Assembly (NCBI GenBank): GCA_947561715.1
Contig: OX387197.1
Location: forward strand, 16,420,766 to 16,484,765
Length of the DNA stretch: 64,000 nt
DNA from: Ascidia mentula
Lineage: Eukaryota; Chordata; Ascidiacea; Phlebobranchia; Ascidiidae
Direction: 5' to 3'
Shown here piece after piece: positions 24,180 to 35,358 of the stretch. Every line of letters starts with the position of its first letter. The first letter of the stretch is position 1. The notes under the pieces are model-generated. The model made no database searches and was not told the DNA's origin. It saw only the letters and a list, made by a program, of their open reading frames with translations. A program made the position numbers and the translations under genes.

Positions 24180-25007
24180 GAGTCCAGCCTATCCCACCCA
24201 GTCTTAACTTCGGCCCTATCTCGCCCATTGTTAAGTGGGTCGCCAAAAAAACAGAGTCCAGCCTATGTCTGCCATTGTTAAGTGGGCTTGGGGCTCGAAA
24301 AAAACAGAGTCCAGCCTATCCCACCCAGTCTTAACTTCGGCCCTATCTCGCCCATTGTTAAGTGGGTCGCGAAAAAAACAGAGTCCAGCCTATGTCTCCC
24401 ATTGTTAAGTGGGCTTGGGGCTCGAAAAAAACAGAGTCCAGCCTATCCCACCCAGTCTTAACTTCGGCCCTATCTCGCCCATTGTTAAGTGGGTCGCCAA
24501 AAAAACAGAGTCCAGCCTATGTCTGCCATTGTTAAGTGGGCTTGGGGCTCGAAAAAAACAGAGTCCAGCCTATCCCACCCAGTCTTAACTTCGGCCCTAT
24601 CTCGCCCATTGTTAAGTGGGTCGCGAAGAAAACAGAGTCCAGCCTATGTCTGCCATTGTTAAGTGGGCTTGGGGCTCGAAAAAAACAGAGTCCAGCCTAT
24701 AACACCCAGTCTTAACTTCGGCCCTATCTAGCCCATTGTTAAGTGGGTCGCGAAAAAAACAGAGTCCAGCCTATGTCTCCCATTGTTAAGTGGGCTTGGG
24801 GCTCGAAAAAAACAGAGTCCAGCCTATCCCACCCAGTCTTAACTTCGGCCCTATCTCGCCCATTGTTAAGTGGGTCGCGAAGAAAACAGAGTCCAGCCTA
24901 TGTCTGCCATTGTTAAGTGGGCTTGGGGCTCGAAAAAAACAGAGTCCAGCCTGTAACACCCAGTCTTAACTTCGGCCCTATCTCGCCCATTGTTAAGTGG
25001 GTCGCGA
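24180..25007 (+). repeat. 889-bp HOR, copy 2 (cut short)
   Basis: Matches copy 1 mark for mark (GTCGCC at about 24240 and 24494; CTGTAAC at 24951). It stops at the fused B unit at about 25007, where the 1415-bp HOR pattern takes over. Confidence 0.8.
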
Positions 25008-26303
25008 AAAAAAGTCTTAACTTCGGCCCTTTCTCGCCCATTGTTAAGTGGGTCGCAAAAAAAACAGAGTCCAGCCTATGTCTGCCATTGTTAAGTGGGC
25101 TTGGGGCTCGAAAAAAACAGAGTCCAGCCTATAACACCCAGTCTTAACTTCGGCCCTATCTAGCCCATTGTTAAGTGGGTCGCGTAAAAAACACAGTCCA
25201 GCCTATGTCTCCCATTGTTAAGTGGGCTTGGGGCTCGAAAAAAACAGAGTCCAGCCTATCCCACCCAGTCTTAACTTCGGCCCTATCTCGCCCATTGTTA
25301 AGTGGGTCGCGAAAAAAACAGAGTCCAGCCTATAACACCCAATCTTAACTTCGGCCCTATCTCGCCCATTGTTAAGTGGGTCGCAAAAAAAAAGAGTCCA
25401 GCCTATGTCTGCCATTGTTAAGTGGGCTTGGGGCTCGAAAAAAACAGAGTCCAGCCTATAACACCCAGTCTTAACTTCGGCCCTATCTAGCCCATTGTTA
25501 AGTGGGTCGCGAAAAAAACAGAGTCCAGCCTATAACACCCAGTCTTAACTTCGGCCCTATCTAGCCCATTGTTAAGTGGGTCGCGAAAAAAACAGAGTCC
25601 AGCCTATGTCTCCCATTGTTAAGTGGGCTTGGGGCTCGAAAAAAACAGAGTCCAGCCTATCCCACCCAGTCTTAACTTCGGCCCTCTCTCGCCCATTGTT
25701 AAGCGGGTCGCGAAAAAAACAGAGTCCAGCCTATGTCTCCCATTGTTAAGTGGGCTTGGGGCTCGAAAAAAACAGAGTCCAGCCTATCCCACCCAGTCTT
25801 AACTTCGGCCCTATCTCGCCCATTGTTAAGCGGGTCGCGAAAAAAACAGAGTCCAGCCTATGTCTCCCATTGTTAAGTGGGCTTGGGGCTCGAAAAAAAC
25901 AGAGTCCAGCCTATCCCACCCAGTCTTAACTTCGGCCCTTTCTCGCCCATTGTTAAGTGGGTCGCGAAAAAAACAGAGTCCAGCCTATAACACCCAATCT
26001 TAACTTCGGCCCTATCTCGCCCATTGTTAAGTGGGTCGCAAAAAAAACAGAGTCCAGCCTATGTCTGCCATTGTTAAGTGGGCTTGGGGCTCGAAAAAAA
26101 CAGAGTCCAGCCTATAACACCCAGTCTTAACTTCGGCCCTATCTAGCCCATTGTTAAGTGGGTCGCGTAAAAAACACAGTCCAGCCTATGTCTCCCATTG
26201 TTAAGTGGGCTTGGGGCTCGAAAAAAACAGAGTCCAGCCTATCCCACCCAGTCTTAACTTCGGCCCTATCTCGCCCATTGTTAAGTGGGTCGCGAAGAAA
26301 ACA
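24889..26303 (+). repeat. 1415-bp HOR, copy 1
   Basis: Begins at a GTCTGCC A unit and contains a fused B (about 25007-25020) lacking 23 nt: the A7 tract runs straight into GTCTTAAC. Also contains a triplet of A-B dimers whose first B reads CCCTCTCTCG with AAGCGGGTCG. Copy 1 has one base fewer than copy 2 because of a tail at about 25384-25392 reading A9-GAG. Composition 9A+13B minus 23 minus 1 = 1415. Confidence 0.82.
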
Positions 26304-27719
26304 GAGTCCAGCCTATGTCTGCCATTGTTAAGTGGGCTTGGGGCTCGAAAAAAACAGAGTCCAGCCTGTAACACCCAGTCTTAACTTCGGCCCTATCTCG
26401 CCCATTGTTAAGTGGGTCGCGAAAAAAAGTCTTAACTTCGGCCCTTTCTCGCCCATTGTTAAGTGGGTCGCAAAAAAAACAGAGTCCAGCCTATGTCTGC
26501 CATTGTTAAGTGGGCTTGGGGCTCGAAAAAAACAGAGTCCAGCCTATAACACCCAGTCTTAACTTCGGCCCTATCTAGCCCATTGTTAAGTGGGTCGCGT
26601 AAAAAACACAGTCCAGCCTATGTCTCCCATTGTTAAGTGGGCTTGGGGCTCGAAAAAAACAGAGTCCAGCCTATCCCACCCAGTCTTAACTTCGGCCCTA
26701 TCTCGCCCATTGTTAAGTGGGTCGCGAAAAAAACAGAGTCCAGCCTATAACACCCAATCTTAACTTCGGCCCTATCTCGCCCATTGTTAAGTGGGTCGCA
26801 AAAAAAACAGAGTCCAGCCTATGTCTGCCATTGTTAAGTGGGCTTGGGGCTCGAAAAAAACAGAGTCCAGCCTATAACACCCAGTCTTAACTTCGGCCCT
26901 ATCTAGCCCATTGTTAAGTGGGTCGCGAAAAAAACAGAGTCCAGCCTATAACACCCAGTCTTAACTTCGGCCCTATCTAGCCCATTGTTAAGTGGGTCGC
27001 GAAAAAAACAGAGTCCAGCCTATGTCTCCCATTGTTAAGTGGGCTTGGGGCTCGAAAAAAACAGAGTCCAGCCTATCCCACCCAGTCTTAACTTCGGCCC
27101 TCTCTCGCCCATTGTTAAGCGGGTCGCGAAAAAAACAGAGTCCAGCCTATGTCTCCCATTGTTAAGTGGGCTTGGGGCTCGAAAAAAACAGAGTCCAGCC
27201 TATCCCACCCAGTCTTAACTTCGGCCCTATCTCGCCCATTGTTAAGCGGGTCGCGAAAAAAACAGAGTCCAGCCTATGTCTCCCATTGTTAAGTGGGCTT
27301 GGGGCTCGAAAAAAACAGAGTCCAGCCTATCCCACCCAGTCTTAACTTCGGCCCTTTCTCGCCCATTGTTAAGTGGGTCGCGAAAAAAACAGAGTCCAGC
27401 CTATAACACCCAATCTTAACTTCGGCCCTATCTCGCCCATTGTTAAGTGGGTCGCAAAAAAAACAGAGTCCAGCCTATGTCTGCCATTGTTAAGTGGGCT
27501 TGGGGCTCGAAAAAAACAGAGTCCAGCCTATAACACCCAGTCTTAACTTCGGCCCTATCTAGCCCATTGTTAAGTGGGTCGCGTAAAAAACACAGTCCAG
27601 CCTATGTCTCCCATTGTTAAGTGGGCTTGGGGCTCGAAAAAAACAGAGTCCAGCCTATCCCACCCAGTCTTAACTTCGGCCCTATCTCGCCCATTGTTAA
27701 GTGGGTCGCGAAAAAAACA
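26304..27719 (+). repeat. 1416-bp HOR, copy 2
   Basis: Same unit order and the same 23-nt fused B (at about 26422-26435), giving 9A+13B minus 23 = 1416. It ends at the next unit start, 27720. Confidence 0.82.
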
Positions 27720-29634
27720 GAGTCCAGCCTATAACACCCAATCTTAACTTCGGCCCTATCTCGCCCATTGTTAAGTGGGTCGCAAAAAAAACAGAGTCCA
27801 GCCTATGTCTGCCATTGTTAAGTGGGCTTGGGGCTCGAAAAAAACAGAGTCCAGCCTATAACACCCAGTCTTAACTTCGGCCCTATCTAGCCCATTGTTA
27901 AGTGGGTCGCGAAAAAAACAGAGTCCAGCCTATGTCTCCCATTGTTAAGTGGGCTTGGGGCTCGAAAAAAACAGAGTCCAGCCTATCCCACCCAGTCTTA
28001 ACTTCGGCCCTATCTCGCCCATTGTTAAGTGGGTCGCGAAAAAAACAGAGTCCAGCCTATAACACCCAATCTTAACTTCGGCCCTATCTCGCCCATTGTT
28101 AAGTGGGTCGCAAAAAAAACAGAGTCCAGCCTATGTCTGCCATTGTTAAGTGGGCTTGGGGCTCGAAAAAAACAGAGTCCAGCCTATCCCACCCAGTCTT
28201 AACTTCGGCCCTATCTCGCCCATTGTTAAGTGGGTCGCGAAAAAAACAGAGTCCAGCCTATAACACCCAATCTTAACTTCGGCCCTATCTCCCCCATTGT
28301 TAAGTGGGTCGCAAAAAAAACAGAGTCCAGCCTATGTCTGCCATTGTTAAGTGGGCTTGGGGCTCGAAAAAAACAGAGTCCAGCCTATCCCACCCAGTCT
28401 TAACTTCGGCCCTATCTCGCCCATTGTTAAGCGGGTCGCGAAAAAAACAGAGTCCAGCCTATGTCTCCCATTGTTAAGTGGGCTTGGGGCTCGAAAAAAA
28501 CAGAGTCCAGCCTATCCCACCCAGTCTTAACTTCGGCCCTTTCTCGCCCATTGTTAAGTGGGTCGCGAAAAAAACAGAGTCCAGCCTATAACACCCAATC
28601 TTAACTTCGGCCCTATCTCGCCCATTGTTAAGTGGGTCGCAAAAAAAACAGAGTCCAGCCTATGTCTGCCATTGTTAAGTGGGCTTGGGGCTCGAAAAAA
28701 ACAGAGTCCAGCCTATAACACCCAGTCTTAACTTCGGCCCTATCTAGCCCATTGTTAAGTGGGTCGCGTAAAAAACACAGTCCAGCCTATGTCTCCCATT
28801 GTTAAGTGGGCTTGGGGCTCGAAAAAAACAGAGTCCAGCCTATCCCACCCAGTCTTAACTTCGGCCCTATCTCGCCCATTGTTAAGTGGGTCGCGAAAAA
28901 AACAGAGTCCAGCCTATAACACCCAATCTTAACTTCGGCCCTATCTCGCCCATTGTTAAGTGGGTCGCAAAAAAAACAGAGTCCAGCCTATGTCTGCCAT
29001 TGTTAAGTGGGCTTGGGGCTCGAAAAAAACAGAGTCCAGCCTATAACACCCAGTCTTAACTTCGGCCCTATCTAGCCCATTGTTAAGTGGGTCGCGAAAA
29101 AAACAGAGTCCAGCCTATGTCTCCCATTGTTAAGTGGGCTTGGGGCTCGAAAAAAACAGAGTCCAGCCTATCCCACCCAGTCTTAACTTCGGCCCTATCT
29201 CGCCCATTGTTAAGTGGGTCGCGAAAAAAACAGAGTCCAGCCTATAACACCCAATCTTAACTTCGGCCCTATCTCGCCCATTGTTAAGTGGGTCGCAAAA
29301 AAAACAGAGTCCAGCCTATGTCTGCCATTGTTAAGTGGGCTTGGGGCTCGAAAAAAACAGAGTCCAGCCTATCCCACCCAGTCTTAACTTCGGCCCTATC
29401 TCGCCCATTGTTAAGTGGGTCGCGAAAAAAACAGAGTCCAGCCTATAACACCCAATCTTAACTTCGGCCCTATCTCGCCCATTGTTAAGTGGGTCGCAAA
29501 AAAAACAGAGTCCAGCCTATGTCTGCCATTGTTAAGTGGGCTTGGGGCTCGAAAAAAACAGAGTCCAGCCTATAACACCCAGTCTTAACTTCGGCCCTAT
29601 CTAGCCCATTGTTAAGTGGGTCGCGAAAAAAACA

Positions 29635-31221
29635 GAGTCCAGCCTATGTCTCCCATTGTTAAGTGGGCTTGGGGCTCGAAAAAAACAGAGTCCAGCCTAT
29701 CCCACCCAGTCTTAACTTCGGCCCTATCTCGCCCATTGTTAAGTGGGTCGCGAAAAAAACAGAGTCCAGCCTATAACACCCAATCTTAACTTCGGCCCTA
29801 TCTCGCCCATTGTTAAGTGGGTCGCAAAAAAAACAGAGTCCAGCCTATGTCTGCCATTGTTAAGTGGGCTTGGGGCTCGAAAAAAACAGAGTCCAGCCTA
29901 TCCCACCCAGTCTTAACTTCGGCCCTATCTCGCCCATTGTTAAGTGGGTCGCGAAAAAAACAGAGTCCAGCCTATAACACCCAATCTTAACTTCGGCCCT
30001 ATCTCCCCCATTGTTAAGTGGGTCGCAAAAAAAACAGAGTCCAGCCTATGTCTGCCATTGTTAAGTGGGCTTGGGGCTCGAAAAAAACAGAGTCCAGCCT
30101 ATAACACCCAGTCTTAACTTCGGCCCTATCTAGCCCATTGTTAAGTGGGTCGCGAAAAAAACAGAGTCCAGCCTATGTCTCCCATTGTTAAGTGGGCTTG
30201 GGACTCGAAAAAAACAGAGTCCAGCCTATCCCACCCAGTCTTAACTTCGGCCCTATCTCGCCCATTGTTAAGTGGGTCGCGAAAAAAACAGAGTCCAGCC
30301 TATAACACCCAATCTTAACTTCGGCCCTATCTCGCCCATTGTTAAGTGGGTCGCAAAAAAAACAGAGTCCAGCCTATGTCTGCCATTGTTAAGTGGGCTT
30401 GGGGCTCGAAAAAAACAGAGTCCAGCCTATCCCACCCAGTCTTAACTTCGGCCCTATCTCGCCCATTGTTAAGTGGGTCGCGAAAAAAACAGAGTCCAGC
30501 CTATAACACCCAATCTTAACTTCGGCCCTATCTCCCCCATTGTTAAGTGGGTCGCAAAAAAAACAGAGTCCAGCCTATGTCTGCCATTGTTAAGTGGGCT
30601 TGGGGCTCGAAAAAAACAGAGTCCAGCCTATAACACCCAGTCTTAACTTCGGCCCTATCTAGCCCATTGTTAAGTGGGTCGCGAAAAAAACAGAGTCCAG
30701 CCTATGTCTCCCATTGTTAAGTGGGCTTGGGACTCGAAAAAAACAGAGTCCAGCCTATCCCACCCAGTCTTAACTTCGGCCCTATCTCGCCCATTGTTAA
30801 GTGGGTCGCGAAAAAAACAGAGTCCAGCCTATAACACCCAATCTTAACTTCGGCCCTATCTCGCCCATTGTTAAGTGGGTCGCAAAAAAAACAGAGTCCA
30901 GCCTATGTCTGCCATTGTTAAGTGGGCTTGGGGCTCGAAAAAAACAGAGTCCAGCCTATCCCACCCAGTCTTAACTTCGGCCCTATCTCGCCCATTGTTA
31001 AGTGGGTCGCGAAAAAAACAGAGTCCAGCCTATAACACCCAATCTTAACTTCGGCCCTATCTCCCCCATTGTTAAGTGGGTCGCAAAAAAAACAGAGTCC
31101 AGCCTATGTCTGCCATTGTTAAGTGGGCTTGGGGCTCGAAAAAAACAGAGTCCAGCCTATAACACCCAGTCTTAACTTCGGCCCTATCTAGCCCATTGTT
31201 AAGTGGGTCGCGAAAAAAACA
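29635..31221 (+). repeat. Three tandem 529-bp HORs (ABBABBAB)
   Basis: Copies are 29635-30163, 30164-30692 and 30693-31221, each A B B A B B A B (3x53 + 5x74 = 529). Within each, the fifth and sixth units are B (ATCCCACCC) and B with CTCCCCCATT, and the eighth is ATAACACCCAGT with CTAGCCC. Copies 2 and 3 share a private GGGACTCG in the first A; copy 1 keeps GGGGCTCG. Confidence 0.9.
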
Positions 31222-31295
31222 GAGTCCAGCCTATAACACCCAGTCTTAACTTCGGCCCTATCTAGCCCATTGTTAAGTGGGTCGCGAAAAAAACA

Positions 31296-32861
31296 GAGTC
31301 CAGCCTATGTCTCCCATTGTTAAGTGGGCTTGGGGCTCGAAAAAAACAGAGTCCAGCCTATCCCACCCAGTCTTAACTTCGGCCCTCTCTCGCCCATTGT
31401 TAAGCGGGTCGCGAAAAAAACAGAGTCCAGCCTATGTCTCCCATTGTTAAGTGGGCTTGGGGCTCGAAAAAAACAGAGTCCAGCCTATCCCACCCAGTCT
31501 TAACTTCGGCCCTATCTCGCCCATTGTTAAGCGGGTCGCGAAAAAAACAGAGTCCAGCCTATGTCTCCCATTGTTAAGTGGGCTTGGGGCTCGAAAAAAA
31601 CAGAGTCCAGCCTATCCCACCCAGTCTTAACTTCGGCCCTTTCTCGCCCATTGTTAAGTGGGTCGCGAAAAAAACAGAGTCCAGCCTATAACACCCAATC
31701 TTAACTTCGGCCCTATCTCGCCCATTGTTAAGTGGGTCGCAAAAAAAACAGAGTCCAGCCTATGTCTGCCATTGTTAAGTGGGCTTGGGGCTCGAAAAAA
31801 ACAGAGTCCAGCCTATAACACCCAGTCTTAACTTCGGCCCTATCTAGCCCATTGTTAAGTGGGTCGCGTAAAAAACACAGTCCAGCCTATGTCTCCCATT
31901 GTTAAGTGGGCTTGGGGCTCGAAAAAAACAGAGTCCAGCCTATCCCACCCAGTCTTAACTTCGGCCCTATCTCGCCCATTGTTAAGTGGGTCGCGAAAAA
32001 AACAGAGTCCAGCCTATGTCTCCCATTGTTAAGTGGGCTTGGGGCTCGAAAAAAACAGAGTCCAGCCTATCCCACCCAGTCTTAACTTCGGCCCTATCTC
32101 GCCCATTGTTAAGTGGGTCGCGAAAAAAACAGAGTCCAGCCTATAACACCCAATCTTAACTTCGGCCCTATCTCGCCCATTGTTAAGTGGGTCGCAAAAA
32201 AAACAGAGTCCAGCCTATGTCTGCCATTGTTAAGTGGGCTTGGGGCTCGAAAAAAACAGAGTCCAGCCTATCCCACCCAGTCTTAACTTCGGCCCTATCT
32301 CGCCCATTGTTAAGTGGGTCGCGAAAAAAACAGAGTCCAGCCTATAACACCCAATCTTAACTTCGGCCCTATCTCCCCCATTGTTAAGTGGGTCGCAAAA
32401 AAAACAGAGTCCAGCCTATGTCTGCCATTGTTAAGTGGGCTTGGGGCTCGAAAAAAACAGAGTCCAGCCTATAACACCCAGTCTTAACTTCGGCCCTATC
32501 TAGCCCATTGTTAAGTGGGTCGCGAAAAAAACAGAGTCCAGCCTATGTCTCCCATTGTTAAGTGGGCTTGGGACTCGAAAAAAACAGAGTCCAGCCTATC
32601 CCACCCAGTCTTAACTTCGGCCCTATCTCGCCCATTGTTAAGTGGGTCGCGAAAAAAACAGAGTCCAGCCTATAACACCCAATCTTAACTTCGGCCCTAT
32701 CTCCCCCATTGTTAAGTGGGTCGCAAAAAAAACAGAGTCCAGCCTATGTCTGCCATTGTTAAGTGGGCTTGGGGCTCGAAAAAAACAGAGTCCAGCCTAT
32801 AACACCCAGTCTTAACTTCGGCCCTATCTAGCCCATTGTTAAGTGGGTCGCGAAAAAAACA
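31296..32861 (+). repeat. 1566-bp HOR, copy 1
   Basis: Bounded by two occurrences of an A followed by the CCCTCTCTCG B with AAGCGGGTCG, 1566 bp apart. 10A+14B = 1566. The matching second copy covers only about 700 bp before the unit order changes. Confidence 0.75.
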
Positions 32862-33561
32862 GAGTCCAGCCTATGTCTCCCATTGTTAAGTGGGCTTGGG
32901 GCTCGAAAAAAACAGAGTCCAGCCTATCCCACCCAGTCTTAACTTCGGCCCTCTCTCGCCCATTGTTAAGCGGGTCGCGAAAAAAACAGAGTCCAGCCTA
33001 TGTCTCCCATTGTTAAGTGGGCTTGGGGCTCGAAAAAAACAGAGTCCAGCCTATCCCACCCAGTCTTAACTTCGGCCCTATCTCGCCCATTGTTAAGCGG
33101 GTCGCGAAAAAAACAGAGTCCAGCCTATGTCTCCCATTGTTAAGTGGGCTTGGGGCTCGAAAAAAACAGAGTCCAGCCTATCCCACCCAGTCTTAACTTC
33201 GGCCCTTTCTCGCCCATTGTTAAGTGGGTCGCGAAAAAAACAGAGTCCAGCCTATAACACCCAATCTTAACTTCGGCCCTATCTCGCCCATTGTTAAGTG
33301 GGTCGCAAAAAAAACAGAGTCCAGCCTATGTCTGCCATTGTTAAGTGGGCTTGGGGCTCGAAAAAAACAGAGTCCAGCCTATAACACCCAGTCTTAACTT
33401 CGGCCCTATCTAGCCCATTGTTAAGTGGGTCGCGTAAAAAACACAGTCCAGCCTATGTCTCCCATTGTTAAGTGGGCTTGGGGCTCGAAAAAAACAGAGT
33501 CCAGCCTATCCCACCCAGTCTTAACTTCGGCCCTATCTCGCCCATTGTTAAGTGGGTCGCG
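32862..33561 (+). repeat. 1566-bp HOR, partial copy 2
   Basis: Repeats the first 700 bp of the preceding HOR, including the CTCTCTCG, CTATCTCG and CTTTCTCG series of B units and the GCGTAAAAAACACAG tail. It then continues into 529-type units instead of the A unit found at about 31996. Confidence 0.72.
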
Positions 33562-33771
33562 AAAAAAACAGAGTCCAGCCTATAACACCCAATCTTAACT
33601 TCGGCCCTATCTCGCCCATTGTTAAGTGGGTCGCAAAAAAAACAGAGTCCAGCCTATGTCTGCCATTGTTAAGTGGGCTTGGGGCTCGAAAAAAACAGAG
33701 TCCAGCCTATAACACCCAGTCTTAACTTCGGCCCTATCTAGCCCATTGTTAAGTGGGTCGCGAAAAAAACA

Positions 33772-35358
33772 GAGTCCAGCCTATGTCTCCCATTGTTAAG
33801 TGGGCTTGGGGCTCGAAAAAAACAGAGTCCAGCCTATCCCACCCAGTCTTAACTTCGGCCCTATCTCGCCCATTGTTAAGTGGGTCGCGAAAAAAACAGA
33901 GTCCAGCCTATAACACCCAATCTTAACTTCGGCCCTATCTCGCCCATTGTTAAGTGGGTCGCAAAAAAAACAGAGTCCAGCCTATGTCTGCCATTGTTAA
34001 GTGGGCTTGGGGCTCGAAAAAAACAGAGTCCAGCCTATCCCACCCAGTCTTAACTTCGGCCCTATCTCGCCCATTGTTAAGTGGGTCGCGAAAAAAACAG
34101 AGTCCAGCCTATAACACCCAATCTTAACTTCGGCCCTATCTCCCCCATTGTTAAGTGGGTCGCAAAAAAAACAGAGTCCAGCCTATGTCTGCCATTGTTA
34201 AGTGGGCTTGGGGCTCGAAAAAAACAGAGTCCAGCCTATAACACCCAGTCTTAACTTCGGCCCTATCTAGCCCATTGTTAAGTGGGTCGCGAAAAAAACA
34301 GAGTCCAGCCTATGTCTCCCATTGTTAAGTGGGCTTGGGACTCGAAAAAAACAGAGTCCAGCCTATCCCACCCAGTCTTAACTTCGGCCCTATCTCGCCC
34401 ATTGTTAAGTGGGTCGCGAAAAAAACAGAGTCCAGCCTATAACACCCAATCTTAACTTCGGCCCTATCTCGCCCATTGTTAAGTGGGTCGCAAAAAAAAC
34501 AGAGTCCAGCCTATGTCTGCCATTGTTAAGTGGGCTTGGGGCTCGAAAAAAACAGAGTCCAGCCTATCCCACCCAGTCTTAACTTCGGCCCTATCTCGCC
34601 CATTGTTAAGTGGGTCGCGAAAAAAACAGAGTCCAGCCTATAACACCCAATCTTAACTTCGGCCCTATCTCCCCCATTGTTAAGTGGGTCGCAAAAAAAA
34701 CAGAGTCCAGCCTATGTCTGCCATTGTTAAGTGGGCTTGGGGCTCGAAAAAAACAGAGTCCAGCCTATAACACCCAGTCTTAACTTCGGCCCTATCTAGC
34801 CCATTGTTAAGTGGGTCGCGAAAAAAACAGAGTCCAGCCTATGTCTCCCATTGTTAAGTGGGCTTGGGACTCGAAAAAAACAGAGTCCAGCCTATCCCAC
34901 CCAGTCTTAACTTCGGCCCTATCTCGCCCATTGTTAAGTGGGTCGCGAAAAAAACAGAGTCCAGCCTATAACACCCAATCTTAACTTCGGCCCTATCTCG
35001 CCCATTGTTAAGTGGGTCGCAAAAAAAACAGAGTCCAGCCTATGTCTGCCATTGTTAAGTGGGCTTGGGGCTCGAAAAAAACAGAGTCCAGCCTATCCCA
35101 CCCAGTCTTAACTTCGGCCCTATCTCGCCCATTGTTAAGTGGGTCGCGAAAAAAACAGAGTCCAGCCTATAACACCCAATCTTAACTTCGGCCCTATCTC
35201 CCCCATTGTTAAGTGGGTCGCAAAAAAAACAGAGTCCAGCCTATGTCTGCCATTGTTAAGTGGGCTTGGGGCTCGAAAAAAACAGAGTCCAGCCTATAAC
35301 ACCCAGTCTTAACTTCGGCCCTATCTAGCCCATTGTTAAGTGGGTCGCGAAAAAAACA
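33772..35358 (+). repeat. Second block of three 529-bp HORs
   Basis: Copies 33772-34300, 34301-34829 and 34830-35358, with the same ABBABBAB order and the same one-GGGGCTCG, two-GGGACTCG pattern as the block 4137 bp upstream. The whole 1587-bp block has therefore been duplicated as a unit. The next A, at 35359, carries CATTGATAAG. Confidence 0.88.

Larger units (their letters stand above)
18274..24888 (+). repeat. Zone II: transitional mixed array
   Basis: Mixed subfamilies, with AA doublets at the start, then A-B dimers. B units with ATAACACCC and A units with GTCTGCC first appear near 19.4 and 19.26 kb. Tails GTCGCCAAA and GCGAAGAAAAC also appear. The stretch 19248-21259 is A-B dimers of mixed type. 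In 21768-23290, A-B dimers mix with the first BB pairs (for example about 22108-22230). No gene or non-satellite sequence. Confidence 0.85.
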
